Shown here: in pieces, positions 13,302 to 21,583 of the stretch | Position numbering within the stretch: position 1 is the stretch's first letter | Layout of the letters: each line of letters begins with the position of its first letter | Assembly (NCBI GenBank): GCA_016794285.1 | Contig: JAEUKO010000022.1 | Coordinates: forward strand, 1-25,923 | Source of the DNA: UBA1573 sp016794285 | GTDB lineage: Bacteria > Pseudomonadota > Alphaproteobacteria > Micavibrionales > Micavibrionaceae | DNA length: 25,923 nt | Direction: 5' to 3' | Program-made: the position numbers and the translations under genes | Notes under the pieces: generated by a model | Told to the model about the DNA's origin: nothing | Databases searched by the model: none | The model's input: only the letters and a program-made list of their open reading frames with translations

Positions 13302-14630
13302 ATGTCTGTATCCGCCGCCCAAAAGAAAGACGAAGCTGTGATGAGCAATGAATATTTTACATCCCCCCTTTCTTCCGCTGATCCCGAGGTTTTTGCTGCT
13401 ATTCAGCAAGAGTTGAAACGTCAACAAGATCAAATCGAATTGATTGCTTCGGAAAACATTGTCTCGAAAGCTGTTTTGCAAGCGCAGGGTTCGGTCTTGA
13501 CGAATAAATACGCCGAAGGCTATCCCGGGAAACGTTATTATCAAGGGTGCGAGTTTGTTGATAAAACCGAGCAGATGGCGATTGATCGGGCCAAACAGAT
13601 CTTTGACTGCGCGTTTGCCAATGTGCAACCAAACTCCGGCTCTCAGGCCAATCAGGGAGTTTATTTTGCCCTGTTGCAACCAGGGGATACTATTCTCGGA
13701 ATGTCGCTAGCCTCTGGGGGGCACTTGACTCACGGGGCGGCTCCCAACCAGTCCGGCAAGTGGTTTGACGCCGTTCAATATGGCGTCCGCGCAGAAGATG
13801 GTTTGATTGACTACGAAGAAGTCGAACGTCTCGCTCTTGAGCATGAACCAAAAATGATTGTTTGCGGAGCTTCCGCCTATCCTCGCGTGATTGATTTTGC
13901 AAAGTTCCGTGCGATTGCTGATAAGGTTGGCGCACTCCTTTTTGCGGATATTGCGCACTATGCCGGATTGGTGGCGGGCGGTTCTTATCCGTCTCCGTTT
14001 CCTCATGCCCATGTGGTGACAACGACCACCCACAAAACTTTGCGCGGACCTCGGGGCGGTATGATCCTGACCAATGATGCGGATATTGCCAAGAAGATCA
14101 ATTCGGCAATTTTCCCCGGGATTCAAGGCGGCCCGCTTGAACACGTTATTGCTGCCAAAGCTGTGGCTTTTGGTGAAGTTTTGCAACCGTCCTTCAAAAA
14201 ATATGCGCAAGATGTTGTAGAAAATGCCCGCATTCTGGCCAAGACCTTGGTTGATGGGGGATTGGCGATTGTTTCCGGCGGGACAGACTCCCATATTGTT
14301 TTGGTTGATTTGCGTCCCAAAGGACTGACGGGAAAAGTTGTTGATCTGGCCCTTGAACACGCAGGGATTACCTGTAACAAAAATGCTGTGCCGTATGATC
14401 CCGCTCCGCCAATGGTAACATCTGGCGTGCGGCTTGGGACTCCAGCTGGAACAACTCGTGGCTTTGGCGCAGAGGAGTGGAAACTTATTGGTGCGTTGAT
14501 TCTCGAAGTGGTTGATGGTCTGGCCGCCAATGGCCCTGAAAACAACGGGGCAGTTGAAGCGACTGTGCGCGCTAAAGTTAAAGCCTTGTGTGACCGTTTT
14601 CCCATCTATCCAGAAGGAACGGCTGTTTAG
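13302..14630 (+). CDS. glyA: Serine hydroxymethyltransferase
   Basis: A pyridoxal-phosphate enzyme converting serine and tetrahydrofolate to glycine and 5,10-methylene-tetrahydrofolate, the main source of one-carbon units. The 442-residue product is of usual length plus a short N-terminal extension. Landmarks are LIASENIVSKAVLQAQGS, NKYAEGYPGKRYYQGCEFVD, SGGHLTHG, DIAHYAGLVAGG, and the PLP-binding lysine in VVTTTTHKTLRGPRGG (K245). The C-terminal segment GVRLGTPAGTTRGF is present. I chose the ATG at 13302 because of AAAGGAGAG seven bases upstream, the best ribosome binding site in this block. A further ATG at 13341, nearer the conserved core, has a weaker site. It follows rpiB by 18 bases and precedes nrdR by nine. 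Confidence 0.97.
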   Translation: MSVSAAQKKDEAVMSNEYFTSPLSSADPEVFAAIQQELKRQQDQIELIASENIVSKAVLQAQGSVLTNKYAEGYPGKRYYQGCEFVDKTEQMAIDRAKQIFDCAFANVQPNSGSQANQGVYFALLQPGDTILGMSLASGGHLTHGAAPNQSGKWFDAVQYGVRAEDGLIDYEEVERLALEHEPKMIVCGASAYPRVIDFAKFRAIADKVGALLFADIAHYAGLVAGGSYPSPFPHAHVVTTTTHKTLRGPRGGMILTNDADIAKKINSAIFPGIQGGPLEHVIAAKAVAFGEVLQPSFKKYAQDVVENARILAKTLVDGGLAIVSGGTDSHIVLVDLRPKGLTGKVVDLALEHAGITCNKNAVPYDPAPPMVTSGVRLGTPAGTTRGFGAEEWKLIGALILEVVDGLAANGPENNGAVEATVRAKVKALCDRFPIYPEGTAV

Positions 14631-14639
14631 GTTCAGATT

Positions 14640-15119
14640 ATGCACTGTCCCTTTTGCGGCTTTGAAGAAACACAGGTGAAGGATTCCCGCCAAACGGAAG
14701 ACGGAACCTCTATTCGTCGTCGTCGGGCGTGTCCTGATTGCGGGGCACGCTTCACGACTTTTGAGAGAATCCAATTGCGTGAGCTTATGGTTATCAAAGC
14801 AGGAGATCATCGTCAGATGTTTGATCGCGACAAGATCACGCGCTCCATGCAAATTGCTTTGCGTAAACGTCCCGTTTCTCCAGAGCATATTGAGAGGGCC
14901 ACGAGCAGCATCGTTCGCCAATTGGAGTTAACCGGAGAGAGTGAAATTCCCTCCAGCCAGATCGGTGAGTTGGTTATGCAGGCTTTGATTCAGCTCGATG
15001 TTGTCGGATATATCCGCTATGCCTCGGTTTACAAGGATTTTAGCAGGCCCGAAGACTTCAAACATTTTGTGAAAGAGTTAGGCGAGCTTAAAGTTCAACG
15101 AGGCAAAGCTTCAGAATAG
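14640..15119 (+). CDS. nrdR: Transcriptional repressor NrdR
   Basis: An ATP/dATP-sensing repressor of ribonucleotide reductase genes. The 159-residue protein has the N-terminal zinc ribbon with C3, C6, C31 and C34 (CPFC...CPDC), including RRRRACPDCGARFTTFE, followed by the ATP-cone domain (about 49-139: MVIKAGDHRQMFDRDKI, SSQIGELVMQAL, VGYIRYASVYKDF). Full length. It is located between glyA and the riboflavin genes as in many alphaproteobacteria, where ribD normally follows. Here riboflavin synthase follows directly after 12 bases. Confidence 0.96.
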   Translation: MHCPFCGFEETQVKDSRQTEDGTSIRRRRACPDCGARFTTFERIQLRELMVIKAGDHRQMFDRDKITRSMQIALRKRPVSPEHIERATSSIVRQLELTGESEIPSSQIGELVMQALIQLDVVGYIRYASVYKDFSRPEDFKHFVKELGELKVQRGKASE

Positions 15120-15131
15120 GATACCCAACCA

Positions 15132-15725
15132 ATGTTTACGGGCATTATCACGGCAATGGGGACCGTAACCCGTGTGGACACGGAGCGGGGAGATCGGCGT
15201 TTTGTTATTGAGACACCGTGGGACATGGACCGTGTGGCAATCGGAGCTTCGATTGCTTGCTCGGGATGTTGTTTGACCGCTGTTGAAAAAAGCGGACATT
15301 CTTTTGTGGTGGATGTTTCGGCGGAGAGCCTTTCGAAAACCAATCTCGGTAATTGGCACGAAGGAAGCCGCATCAACCTTGAATCCTCTCTCAAAGTTGG
15401 GGACGAACTCGGCGGGCATATTGTCTCCGGTCATGTGGATGCTTTGGCTTGTGTTGAAAGCATCAAGCAGGATGGGGATTCCCACCGCCTTAAAATCAAG
15501 GTTCCTCAAGCCTTCAAGCATTACCTTGCTCCCAAAGGATCCGTTGCTCTTGATGGAGTGTCTTTGACTGTCAATGAAGTTGAAGATGATGTTTTCGGCG
15601 TTAATATTATTCCACATACTTGGGCTGTAACCTCTTTGGGGCAGTGCAAGGTTGGGGATTATCTCAATTTGGAAATTGATGTTTTGGCCCGCTATGTTGC
15701 CAGAATGCTGGGGAAAGTGTCATGA
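15132..15725 (+). CDS. ribE: Riboflavin synthase, alpha chain
   Basis: Catalyses the final step of riboflavin synthesis, dismutating two molecules of 6,7-dimethyl-8-ribityllumazine. The 197-residue protein consists of two lumazine-binding barrels: the first begins MFTGIITAMGTV and contains IACSGCCLTAV, and the second (from about residue 98) contains IVSGHVDALA and VALDGVSLTVNEV, with a C-terminal trimerisation helix (VLARYVARML). Both the N-terminal MFTGI signature and the SGHVD motif are intact. The stop overlaps the ribBA start by four bases. The gene is called ribE or ribC depending on the organism. Confidence 0.96.
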   Translation: MFTGIITAMGTVTRVDTERGDRRFVIETPWDMDRVAIGASIACSGCCLTAVEKSGHSFVVDVSAESLSKTNLGNWHEGSRINLESSLKVGDELGGHIVSGHVDALACVESIKQDGDSHRLKIKVPQAFKHYLAPKGSVALDGVSLTVNEVEDDVFGVNIIPHTWAVTSLGQCKVGDYLNLEIDVLARYVARMLGKVS

Positions 15726-16822
15726 CTTTTTGTGTTGTCAAACAGGAACCGCAGATCAGTATTTCTTCTTCGGAAGAGATTATCGAAGAAGCGCGGAACG
15801 GGCGGATGTTCATTCTGGTGGACGATGAAGACCGCGAGAATGAAGGAGATTTGATTGTCCCTGCTCAAATGGCTACACCTGAAATTATCAACTTCATGGC
15901 CAAGGAAGGGCGAGGCTTAATTTGCCTTGCGATGGATGCCCATTTAATTGACCGTCTCAATTTACCGCTCATGGGGCAGCAACAGGCGCGGATGCAAACG
16001 GCTTTTACCGTTTCGATTGAAGCGCGGGAAGGTGTAACCACCGGAATTTCCGCTGCGGACAGAGCGCGAACCGTTCAAGTTGCTATCGCTGAAGGCGCGC
16101 GGAGCGATGATATTGTGACCCCCGGTCACGTCTTTCCTTTGCGGGCGCGGGAAGGGGGAGTTTTGGTACGGGCCGGTCATACTGAAGCAGCGGTTGATGT
16201 CTCTCGTCTCGCAGGGCTGCGTCCAGCCGGCGTGATTTGTGAAATCATGAAAGATGATGGGACTATGGCGCGTTTGCCTGATCTTGTTCCCTTCGCCAAG
16301 AACCACGGACTCAAAATCGGAACGATTGCTGATTTGATTGCCTATCGTCGCAAGACTGAAAAAATTGTTGAGCGGATTGCTTCTTCTGATCTGACCTCAC
16401 GCTTTGGCGGAGAATTCAAACTTCACGTTTTTGCCAACCGGATTGCCTATGCTGAACATATTGCTTTGGTTAAAGGTGATATAACGGGGTCGGAGCCTGT
16501 ACTGGTCAGAGTTCATGTCCAGAATGTCGTACAAGACGTCTTGGGAAGAGCCGAGCCTTTGGTTGAAACGGCGATGAGGTTAATTGAAAAAGAGGGTAGG
16601 GGAGTCTTTGTCCTGATCCGTGAACCTGAGCCACAAGCCGTGTCTGGAGAAATTCTCTCGGGCAAGGCTTCCGTTCCCGAATACGGGATTGGGTCCCAGA
16701 TTCTGAGTGATTTGGGGATAAAAAACATGATTGTTCTGACCAACCACCCCAAAACCGTCACGGGACTTGACGCCTATGGCCTTCATATCGTAGGACACAG
16801 GGCATTAGATGGTTCTTTTTAG
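15722..16822 (+). CDS. ribBA: RibBA-type protein: intact DHBP synthase, degenerate GTP cyclohydrolase II domain
   Basis: 366 residues. The N-terminal half (about 15-215) is a complete 3,4-dihydroxy-2-butanone-4-phosphate synthase, which turns ribulose-5-phosphate into the four-carbon precursor of lumazine. Seen are VDDEDRENEGDL, GVTTGISAADRA, TPGHVFPLRAREGGVLVRAGHTEA and ICEIMKDDG. The C-terminal half aligns with GTP cyclohydrolase II but lacks its essentials. Where active enzymes have a three-cysteine zinc site after RVH, this protein has VHVQNVVQDVLG with no cysteine. The EGRGIGL GTP-binding loop and the stretch after it are also gone. Only the fold-supporting tail (YGIGSQILSDLGI, LTNHPK, YGLHIVGH) remains. 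Such fused, inactive RibA domains are known in some alphaproteobacteria. A separate ribA must supply GTP cyclohydrolase II. Confidence 0.93.
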   Translation: MTFCVVKQEPQISISSSEEIIEEARNGRMFILVDDEDRENEGDLIVPAQMATPEIINFMAKEGRGLICLAMDAHLIDRLNLPLMGQQQARMQTAFTVSIEAREGVTTGISAADRARTVQVAIAEGARSDDIVTPGHVFPLRAREGGVLVRAGHTEAAVDVSRLAGLRPAGVICEIMKDDGTMARLPDLVPFAKNHGLKIGTIADLIAYRRKTEKIVERIASSDLTSRFGGEFKLHVFANRIAYAEHIALVKGDITGSEPVLVRVHVQNVVQDVLGRAEPLVETAMRLIEKEGRGVFVLIREPEPQAVSGEILSGKASVPEYGIGSQILSDLGIKNMIVLTNHPKTVTGLDAYGLHIVGHRALDGSF

Positions 16823-16849
16823 CCGCTTAATAAATTAAGGTTCTTGGAA

Positions 16850-17347
16850 ATGGTTCAATCAGGTCACAAATCGCACGCTGTTGCTGGTCTTCAGTTTATG
16901 AGGCCCCCCCATGTCCTGATTGTTGAAGCCCGTTTTTATGCGCATATCAATGATTTGTTGGTAGCGGGAGCCGAAGAGGTCTTGGCCGAAGCTGGCGCGA
17001 CCTTTGAAAAAGTTGTTGTTCCCGGGGCTCTTGAAATTCCGGCGGCTGTCAGCTTTGCTGCGCAGCGGACAACGGATCGACCTTTTGACGCCTTTGTTGC
17101 CTTGGGCTGTGTTATTCGTGGGGCTACATCTCACTACGAAACGGTTTGTTCGGAGAGTGCGAGGGGGCTTTCTGATTTGGCATTGGCCGCAAATCTGCCT
17201 ATTGGCAATGGAATTCTGACTGTTGAAAACGAAGATCAAGCCGTAGAACGTGCCGACAAAAGCCGCCTTAACAAAGGGGGCGGGGCGGCTGAGGCTGCTT
17301 TGATTATGCTTCATCTTAAACAAACTTTTGGATTGTGGCCGTTATGA
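16850..17347 (+). CDS. ribH: 6,7-dimethyl-8-ribityllumazine synthase
   Basis: Condenses the product of RibB with the pyrimidine from the RibA/RibD branch to give lumazine. The 165-residue product carries the family core: VLIVEARFYAHINDLLVAGA, VVVPGALEIPAAVSF, ALGCVIRGATSHYETVC (with the catalytic histidine of the SHYE motif) and IGNGILTVENEDQAVER. The usual GILT(T/V)EN.EQA pattern is kept, with D in place of E. The start is the ATG at 16850, since the TTG six bases upstream is less likely. The final TGA overlaps the nusB start. The N-terminal 20 residues are an extension that varies in the family. Confidence 0.95.
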   Translation: MVQSGHKSHAVAGLQFMRPPHVLIVEARFYAHINDLLVAGAEEVLAEAGATFEKVVVPGALEIPAAVSFAAQRTTDRPFDAFVALGCVIRGATSHYETVCSESARGLSDLALAANLPIGNGILTVENEDQAVERADKSRLNKGGGAAEAALIMLHLKQTFGLWPL

Positions 17348-17787
17348 GTACAAAATCATCCCTTAAAGCCCGCCTGACCGCGGCCCGCCTGTTTGCAGTT
17401 CAGGCAACATATCAGGCCATTCAAAATAAAGTCCCGCCGTATTCTTTGTACGATGAATATGTGATGCATAATGTGGGGATGGACCTTGAGGATGGGGAAA
17501 TGATCCACCCCGAAGGAACATTGTTCAAAAAAATTCTCTCTGGTGTCACGGATCGTTGGAATGATGTCCAGCAACTTCTTAAGCCACGTTTGAACGGACC
17601 GGATGTTGAACCATTGCTGACCTCTATTCTTGCTTGTGGAACTTATGAGCTGCTAGCTCATCACGAAACTGATGCTCCGATTATCATCTCGGATTACCTT
17701 CATATCACCCACGGATTTTTTGCCGGACCAGAGTCAAAAATGGTCAATGGTGTTTTGGATGCTATCGCCAAAGAGATTCGCAGCTAA
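17344..17787 (+). CDS. nusB: Transcription antitermination factor NusB
   Basis: NusB with NusE (S10) binds boxA RNA and prevents premature termination in rRNA operons. The 147-residue all-helical product shows LKARLTAARLFAVQATYQ at the N-terminus, FKKILSGVTDRWNDV in the middle, and LLTSILACGTYELLAHHETDAPIIISDYLHITHGFF near the C-terminus, although these last two sections depart somewhat from the commonest form (IL.IAIYEL). Its ATG overlaps the ribH stop by four bases (ATGA). ribH-nusB coupling is typical of alphaproteobacteria. The GTG at 17335 is less likely as the start. Confidence 0.92.
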   Translation: MSTKSSLKARLTAARLFAVQATYQAIQNKVPPYSLYDEYVMHNVGMDLEDGEMIHPEGTLFKKILSGVTDRWNDVQQLLKPRLNGPDVEPLLTSILACGTYELLAHHETDAPIIISDYLHITHGFFAGPESKMVNGVLDAIAKEIRS

Positions 17788-17805
17788 CTAAGCTGTCTGT
17801 TTTTT
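17781..17805 (+). terminator. Possible weak terminator after nusB
   Basis: CAGCT-AACTA-AGCTG, a 5-bp stem (17781-17795), is followed by six T residues at 17800-17805. It overlaps the nusB stop and the end of the convergent hydrolase gene. The stem is short and the T-tract is displaced by four bases, so termination would be weak. Confidence 0.3.
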
Positions 17806-18663
17806 CAGCCAATCCGCAAGAACTGAAATTTGCTCGTCTCTGTAGAGAGAAGGAACATGGCCGCAATCATCAAAGGTGACCAGATCCATAGCCGCACCTT
17901 TCTTGCTTTCAGACATCTCTTGCGCCAATGCAGCGGGAAAAAGAGTTGAAAGTCCGCCGCGTATAGCCAGAACGGGTTGGGAAATATTTTTCCATGAAGG
18001 CCAGAGATCGACTTTCCCCAAGGGCTGCGTATCAAACATCAACGCGATATTAGGGTCAAAGTTACGGATGTACCGTCCATCGCTACGCTTGCGAACATGG
18101 GTGCGGGCGTAGTATTCCCATTGCGCCTCTGTCATCGGGCCGCGATAAAACGATGTGCCAATGGTTTGCTTGAAAGCCCCTACTACGCCTTCAAGTGTGT
18201 CAAATGCCGGAGCTAACGATAAATAACCACGGATGAGATCAAGGTCAGCTTGTGGAACCGTTGGTCCAACATCGGATAAAATCAGGTTGCGAATAGGAGA
18301 GGAGGGTAGGCCTGCGAGGCGAATGCCCAGCAACCCCCCGAGGGAAACCCCCAGCCAGTCGCAAGAGGCTGGAGAATCGCATTCTAGATCAACCAGAAAA
18401 GCAGCAAGGTCGGATAAATATTGGGCGTAGATATAATCGTGGGGGTTTGCCAGGAAATCGCTGCGGCCCCGCCCGGGCAGATCAAGAGCCACCACGCGAA
18501 ACCCCTGCTTGGCAAGGGTTTCTCCCACAAATTTGAAATCATCAGAACTTCCCGTTAAGCCATGAACACAAATCAGAGTTCTCTGGTTCCCTTGCCCCCA
18601 TTCTTGGTAGAAGATTTTTGAAAATCCGCTCGAATTCAGGGTAAGGAAGGAGTTTTCCTGCAT
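17788..18663 (-). CDS. Alpha/beta hydrolase
   Basis: A 291-residue alpha/beta-hydrolase-fold enzyme of unknown substrate. Visible are the oxyanion segment VHGLTGSSDDF (33-43), DLPGRGRSD, the nucleophile elbow GVSLGG (S107) and the C-terminal histidine in DDCGHVPSL (H269). In relatives the acid residue follows RG..S as Asp, but here the sequence is IRGGLSTLF with Thr at 240. Either another acid (for example D131 in SDVGP) serves, or activity is altered. I chose the ATG at 18663, seven bases after the secA stop. An upstream start at 18744 would lie inside secA. It probably shares the secA transcript and ends exactly against the nusB stop. Confidence 0.85.
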   Translation of the reverse strand: MQENSFLTLNSSGFSKIFYQEWGQGNQRTLICVHGLTGSSDDFKFVGETLAKQGFRVVALDLPGRGRSDFLANPHDYIYAQYLSDLAAFLVDLECDSPASCDWLGVSLGGLLGIRLAGLPSSPIRNLILSDVGPTVPQADLDLIRGYLSLAPAFDTLEGVVGAFKQTIGTSFYRGPMTEAQWEYYARTHVRKRSDGRYIRNFDPNIALMFDTQPLGKVDLWPSWKNISQPVLAIRGGLSTLFPAALAQEMSESKKGAAMDLVTFDDCGHVPSLYRDEQISVLADWLKKQTA

Positions 18664-18670
18664 TTTCTGT

Positions 18671-21406
18671 TTAGTCCAATTTTCCGTGGCAATATTTATA
18701 TTTCTTGCCGCTTCCACAGGGGCAATCTGCATTGCGCGGAACATTTCCCTGCCATGTATTCGGATTCTTTGGATCGAATTTTTGACGGAAGGGAATAGGA
18801 GGATTGTCTTCTTCGCTCACACCCTGTCCGGTCCCCATCAGAGCTGGGTCGGTGCGGGTCATACGCGCTTCTTTTTCCTCTTGCTGTCTTTGCTCTTCCA
18901 TCATGTTGGCAAAGGCTTTCTCATCAATATTGATTTCAACCAGAGAGAGGTTTTGGACAATCGCAACGCGCAATCTATTCATCATAGATTCAAACAAATT
19001 GAAGGCTTCTGCTTTATATTCGTTCAAGGGGTCACGTTGAGCAAATGCCCGCAGATTGATGCCTTGGCGCAGATGATCGAGATGGAGGAGGTGTTCTTTC
19101 CATTGTTGGTCAAGTAAGCGCAAGACAAATGATTTTTCAATCTGGGCAAAGAATTTCTCGCCTGCTCTTGCCCGTTTTTCGTTCATGCGGGTATCCGAAG
19201 CTTTGAGCACGCGGTCCAGAATTTCTTCATGCGCGATGCCTTCTTCTTTGGCCCAATCTTCAAGCGGCAGGTCAAGTCCCAAAACTGTCTGGACTTCGGC
19301 TTTCAGCGCGGCAATGTTCCATTGTTCGGCATAGGCGGTTTCAGGAATGGCTCCATGAACCATTTCGGTAATTACTTCATGGCGCATATCCAGAACAGTT
19401 TCTGCTACGTCTTCGGAATCCATGATTTCACGCCGTTGTTCATAGACAACTTTCCGTTGGTCGTTCATGACGTTGTCGAATTTCAACAGGTTCTTGCGGA
19501 TTTCATAGTTTTGTTGCTCAACCCGCGTTTGGGCTCTTTCCAGAGCTTTGCTAAGCCACGGGTGGGTGAGGGCTTCCCCGTCCTTAAGGCCAATTGCCTT
19601 GTTCGAGAGAACGGCTTCTAGGGCATCGGGAGAAAAAATCCGCATCAAGTCATCTTGAGTCGAAAGGAAAAACGCCGAAGCCCCCGGGTCACCTTGACGG
19701 CCAGAACGTCCGCGCAGTTGGTTGTCGATCCGGCGGGATTCGTGACGTTCCGTCCCAACCACGTAGAGCCCCCCCGCACCAAGGACAATTTCACGGTCTC
19801 TTGCGACTTCGTCTTTGATGGATTGAATCAGCGCAGCGCGTTCGCTTTCAGGAAGATCAAGTGGAACTTCTTCTTTGATCCGCATTTCTACGTTGCCGCC
19901 AAGTTGAATATCCGTTCCGCGCCCCGCCATGTTGGTTGCGATGGTGACGGCAGCTACCCGTCCAGCTTGGGCAATGATCGAGGCTTCTTGTTCATGATAG
20001 CGGGCATTGAGAACTTGGTGAGGGATCTTTTCCCGTTTGAGACGTGCCGACAACATTTCCGATTTTTCAATCGAAACGGTCCCTACCAAAATCGGTTGTT
20101 GGCGGGAATAGCAATCTTGAACCAGCGCAACAATGGCTTCTTCTTTGTCAGAGAGGGATTTGTAAATCTTGTCGTTATGGTCCACCCTAGCTACGGCAAC
20201 ATTGGTTGGAATCTCAACTACGCCGAGCTTGTAAATGTCCATAAATTCGTTGGCTTCAGTCAAGGCTGTTCCCGTCATGCCTGCGAGTTTTGGATAAAGA
20301 CGGAAGTAGTTCTGGAAGGTGATCGAAGCCAGAGTCTGATTTTCGTTTTGAATTTGAACGTGTTCTTTGGCTTCCAAGGCTTGGTGCAGCCCTTCCGAAA
20401 AACGTCGTCCGTCCATCATGCGCCCTGTAAACTCGTCAATGATGATGACTTTGTCGTCTTTAACGATGTAATCAGTATCACGAGAGAATAGTTTATGAGC
20501 CCTTAGGGCCTGATTCACATGGTGGACAAGTGAGATGTTTTGGGCATCATAAAGCCCGCCGGAGGTCAGTAGGCCAGCATCTTTCAAGAGCTGTTCAATT
20601 TTTTCTACGCCAGCTTCGGTCAAGATGACGGATTTAACTTTTTCGTCTTTTTCGTAGTCTTCAGAGCCCAGCAAAGGAATAATTTTATCGGCACTGATGT
20701 AAAGATCTGTCGCGCTTTCGGTCGGGCCTGAAATAATCAACGGAGTCCGCGCTTCGTCAATCAAAATAGAGTCAACCTCATCAACAATCGCATAGTTGAA
20801 TGGGCGTTGGACCATATCTGAGAGATTATACTTCATATTATCACGCAGATAATCAAAACCAAATTCGTTGTTGGTTCCGTAAGTGATGTCAGAGCCATAG
20901 GCTGCCCTGCGGTCTTCATCTTTCATGTTGGAAACGATGCAACCCACACTCAAACCCAACCAACGATAAATTTGTCCCATCCACTCAGAGTCACGGCGAG
21001 CCAAGTAATCATTGACGGTCACAACGTGAACGCCCTTGCCAGAGAGGGCATTCAGATAAACCGGCAAGGTGGCAACCAAGGTTTTACCTTCGCCTGTCCG
21101 CATTTCTGCAATTTTTCCCTGATGCAGAACAACGCCGCCGATCAACTGAACGTCAAAGTGGCGCATTCCCATGACGCGTTTCGAGGCTTCGCGGACTGTG
21201 GCAAAGGCATCATACAAAATATCGTCCAACGTGGCCCCGCCCTCCAGCTTTTCACGAAATTCGCTCGTTTTGGCTTTGAGCTGGTCATCCGTCAGAGCGG
21301 CGTAGTGAGATTCAATCTTGTTGATCTCGATGGCGTAGGGGCGAATATTTTTGATAATCCGGTCGTTGCTGGATCCGAATAATTTTGCGGCAAGTGAAAG
21401 AAACAT
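18671..21406 (-). CDS. secA: Preprotein translocase ATPase SecA
   Basis: The motor that pushes unfolded preproteins through SecYEG. The 911-residue product is full length. It has NBD1 with the Walker A motif MRTGEGKT (102-109) and the DEVD Walker B (209-212) in DEVDSILIDEARTPLIISG, the preprotein crosslinking domain, and NBD2 (TNMAGRGTDIQLGG, QLRGRSGRQGDPG). The helical scaffold and wing regions follow, then the C-terminal zinc-binding SEC-C motif with C895, C897, C906 and H907 (CPCGSGKKYKYCHG), which binds SecB. The presence of SEC-C suggests SecB-dependent export. It has AAGG seven bases before its ATG and a strong promoter at 21436-21464. It diverges from the parvulin gene. Confidence 0.98.
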   Translation of the reverse strand: MFLSLAAKLFGSSNDRIIKNIRPYAIEINKIESHYAALTDDQLKAKTSEFREKLEGGATLDDILYDAFATVREASKRVMGMRHFDVQLIGGVVLHQGKIAEMRTGEGKTLVATLPVYLNALSGKGVHVVTVNDYLARRDSEWMGQIYRWLGLSVGCIVSNMKDEDRRAAYGSDITYGTNNEFGFDYLRDNMKYNLSDMVQRPFNYAIVDEVDSILIDEARTPLIISGPTESATDLYISADKIIPLLGSEDYEKDEKVKSVILTEAGVEKIEQLLKDAGLLTSGGLYDAQNISLVHHVNQALRAHKLFSRDTDYIVKDDKVIIIDEFTGRMMDGRRFSEGLHQALEAKEHVQIQNENQTLASITFQNYFRLYPKLAGMTGTALTEANEFMDIYKLGVVEIPTNVAVARVDHNDKIYKSLSDKEEAIVALVQDCYSRQQPILVGTVSIEKSEMLSARLKREKIPHQVLNARYHEQEASIIAQAGRVAAVTIATNMAGRGTDIQLGGNVEMRIKEEVPLDLPESERAALIQSIKDEVARDREIVLGAGGLYVVGTERHESRRIDNQLRGRSGRQGDPGASAFFLSTQDDLMRIFSPDALEAVLSNKAIGLKDGEALTHPWLSKALERAQTRVEQQNYEIRKNLLKFDNVMNDQRKVVYEQRREIMDSEDVAETVLDMRHEVITEMVHGAIPETAYAEQWNIAALKAEVQTVLGLDLPLEDWAKEEGIAHEEILDRVLKASDTRMNEKRARAGEKFFAQIEKSFVLRLLDQQWKEHLLHLDHLRQGINLRAFAQRDPLNEYKAEAFNLFESMMNRLRVAIVQNLSLVEINIDEKAFANMMEEQRQQEEKEARMTRTDPALMGTGQGVSEEDNPPIPFRQKFDPKNPNTWQGNVPRNADCPCGSGKKYKYCHGKLD

Positions 21407-21435
21407 ACTGAAACCTTATCCTTTTGTGACGATCT

Positions 21436-21464
21436 GATATAAGCCGCTCTGCATCTAACGTCAA
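21436..21464 (-). promoter_or_regulatory. Promoter of secA
   Basis: On the minus strand TTGACG (21464-21459) and TATATC (21441-21436) are separated by exactly 17 bases. The predicted start is near 21429, giving a leader of about 23 bases. No obvious attenuator or secretion-sensing structure fits in such a leader. Confidence 0.65.
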
Positions 21465-21583
21465 CCAAACACAGGCAGGGAATGGTATTTTTGGTCTTGC
21501 ATGATGCATAAAGCTGTGCGCAAATATGGTGCGCTTTCCGCACAATTTACGAAACAACAAGAATAACTGATAATGAGGTTATC

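Noticed and set aside
13707..14921. 404-codon minus-strand ORF opposite glyA and nrdR
   Set aside because: Its translation is low in family-like features and mirrors the codon pattern of glyA. The plus-strand genes are certain.
15120..15131. FMN riboswitch before the riboflavin genes
   Set aside because: Only 12 bases separate nrdR and ribE, and no RFN-type conserved blocks are visible in the nearby upstream coding DNA.
19655..20491. Long plus-strand ORF (278 codons) opposite secA
   Set aside because: It is antisense to the invariant SecA core, has no recognisable family and no ribosome binding site. It is a frame shadow of a conserved gene.
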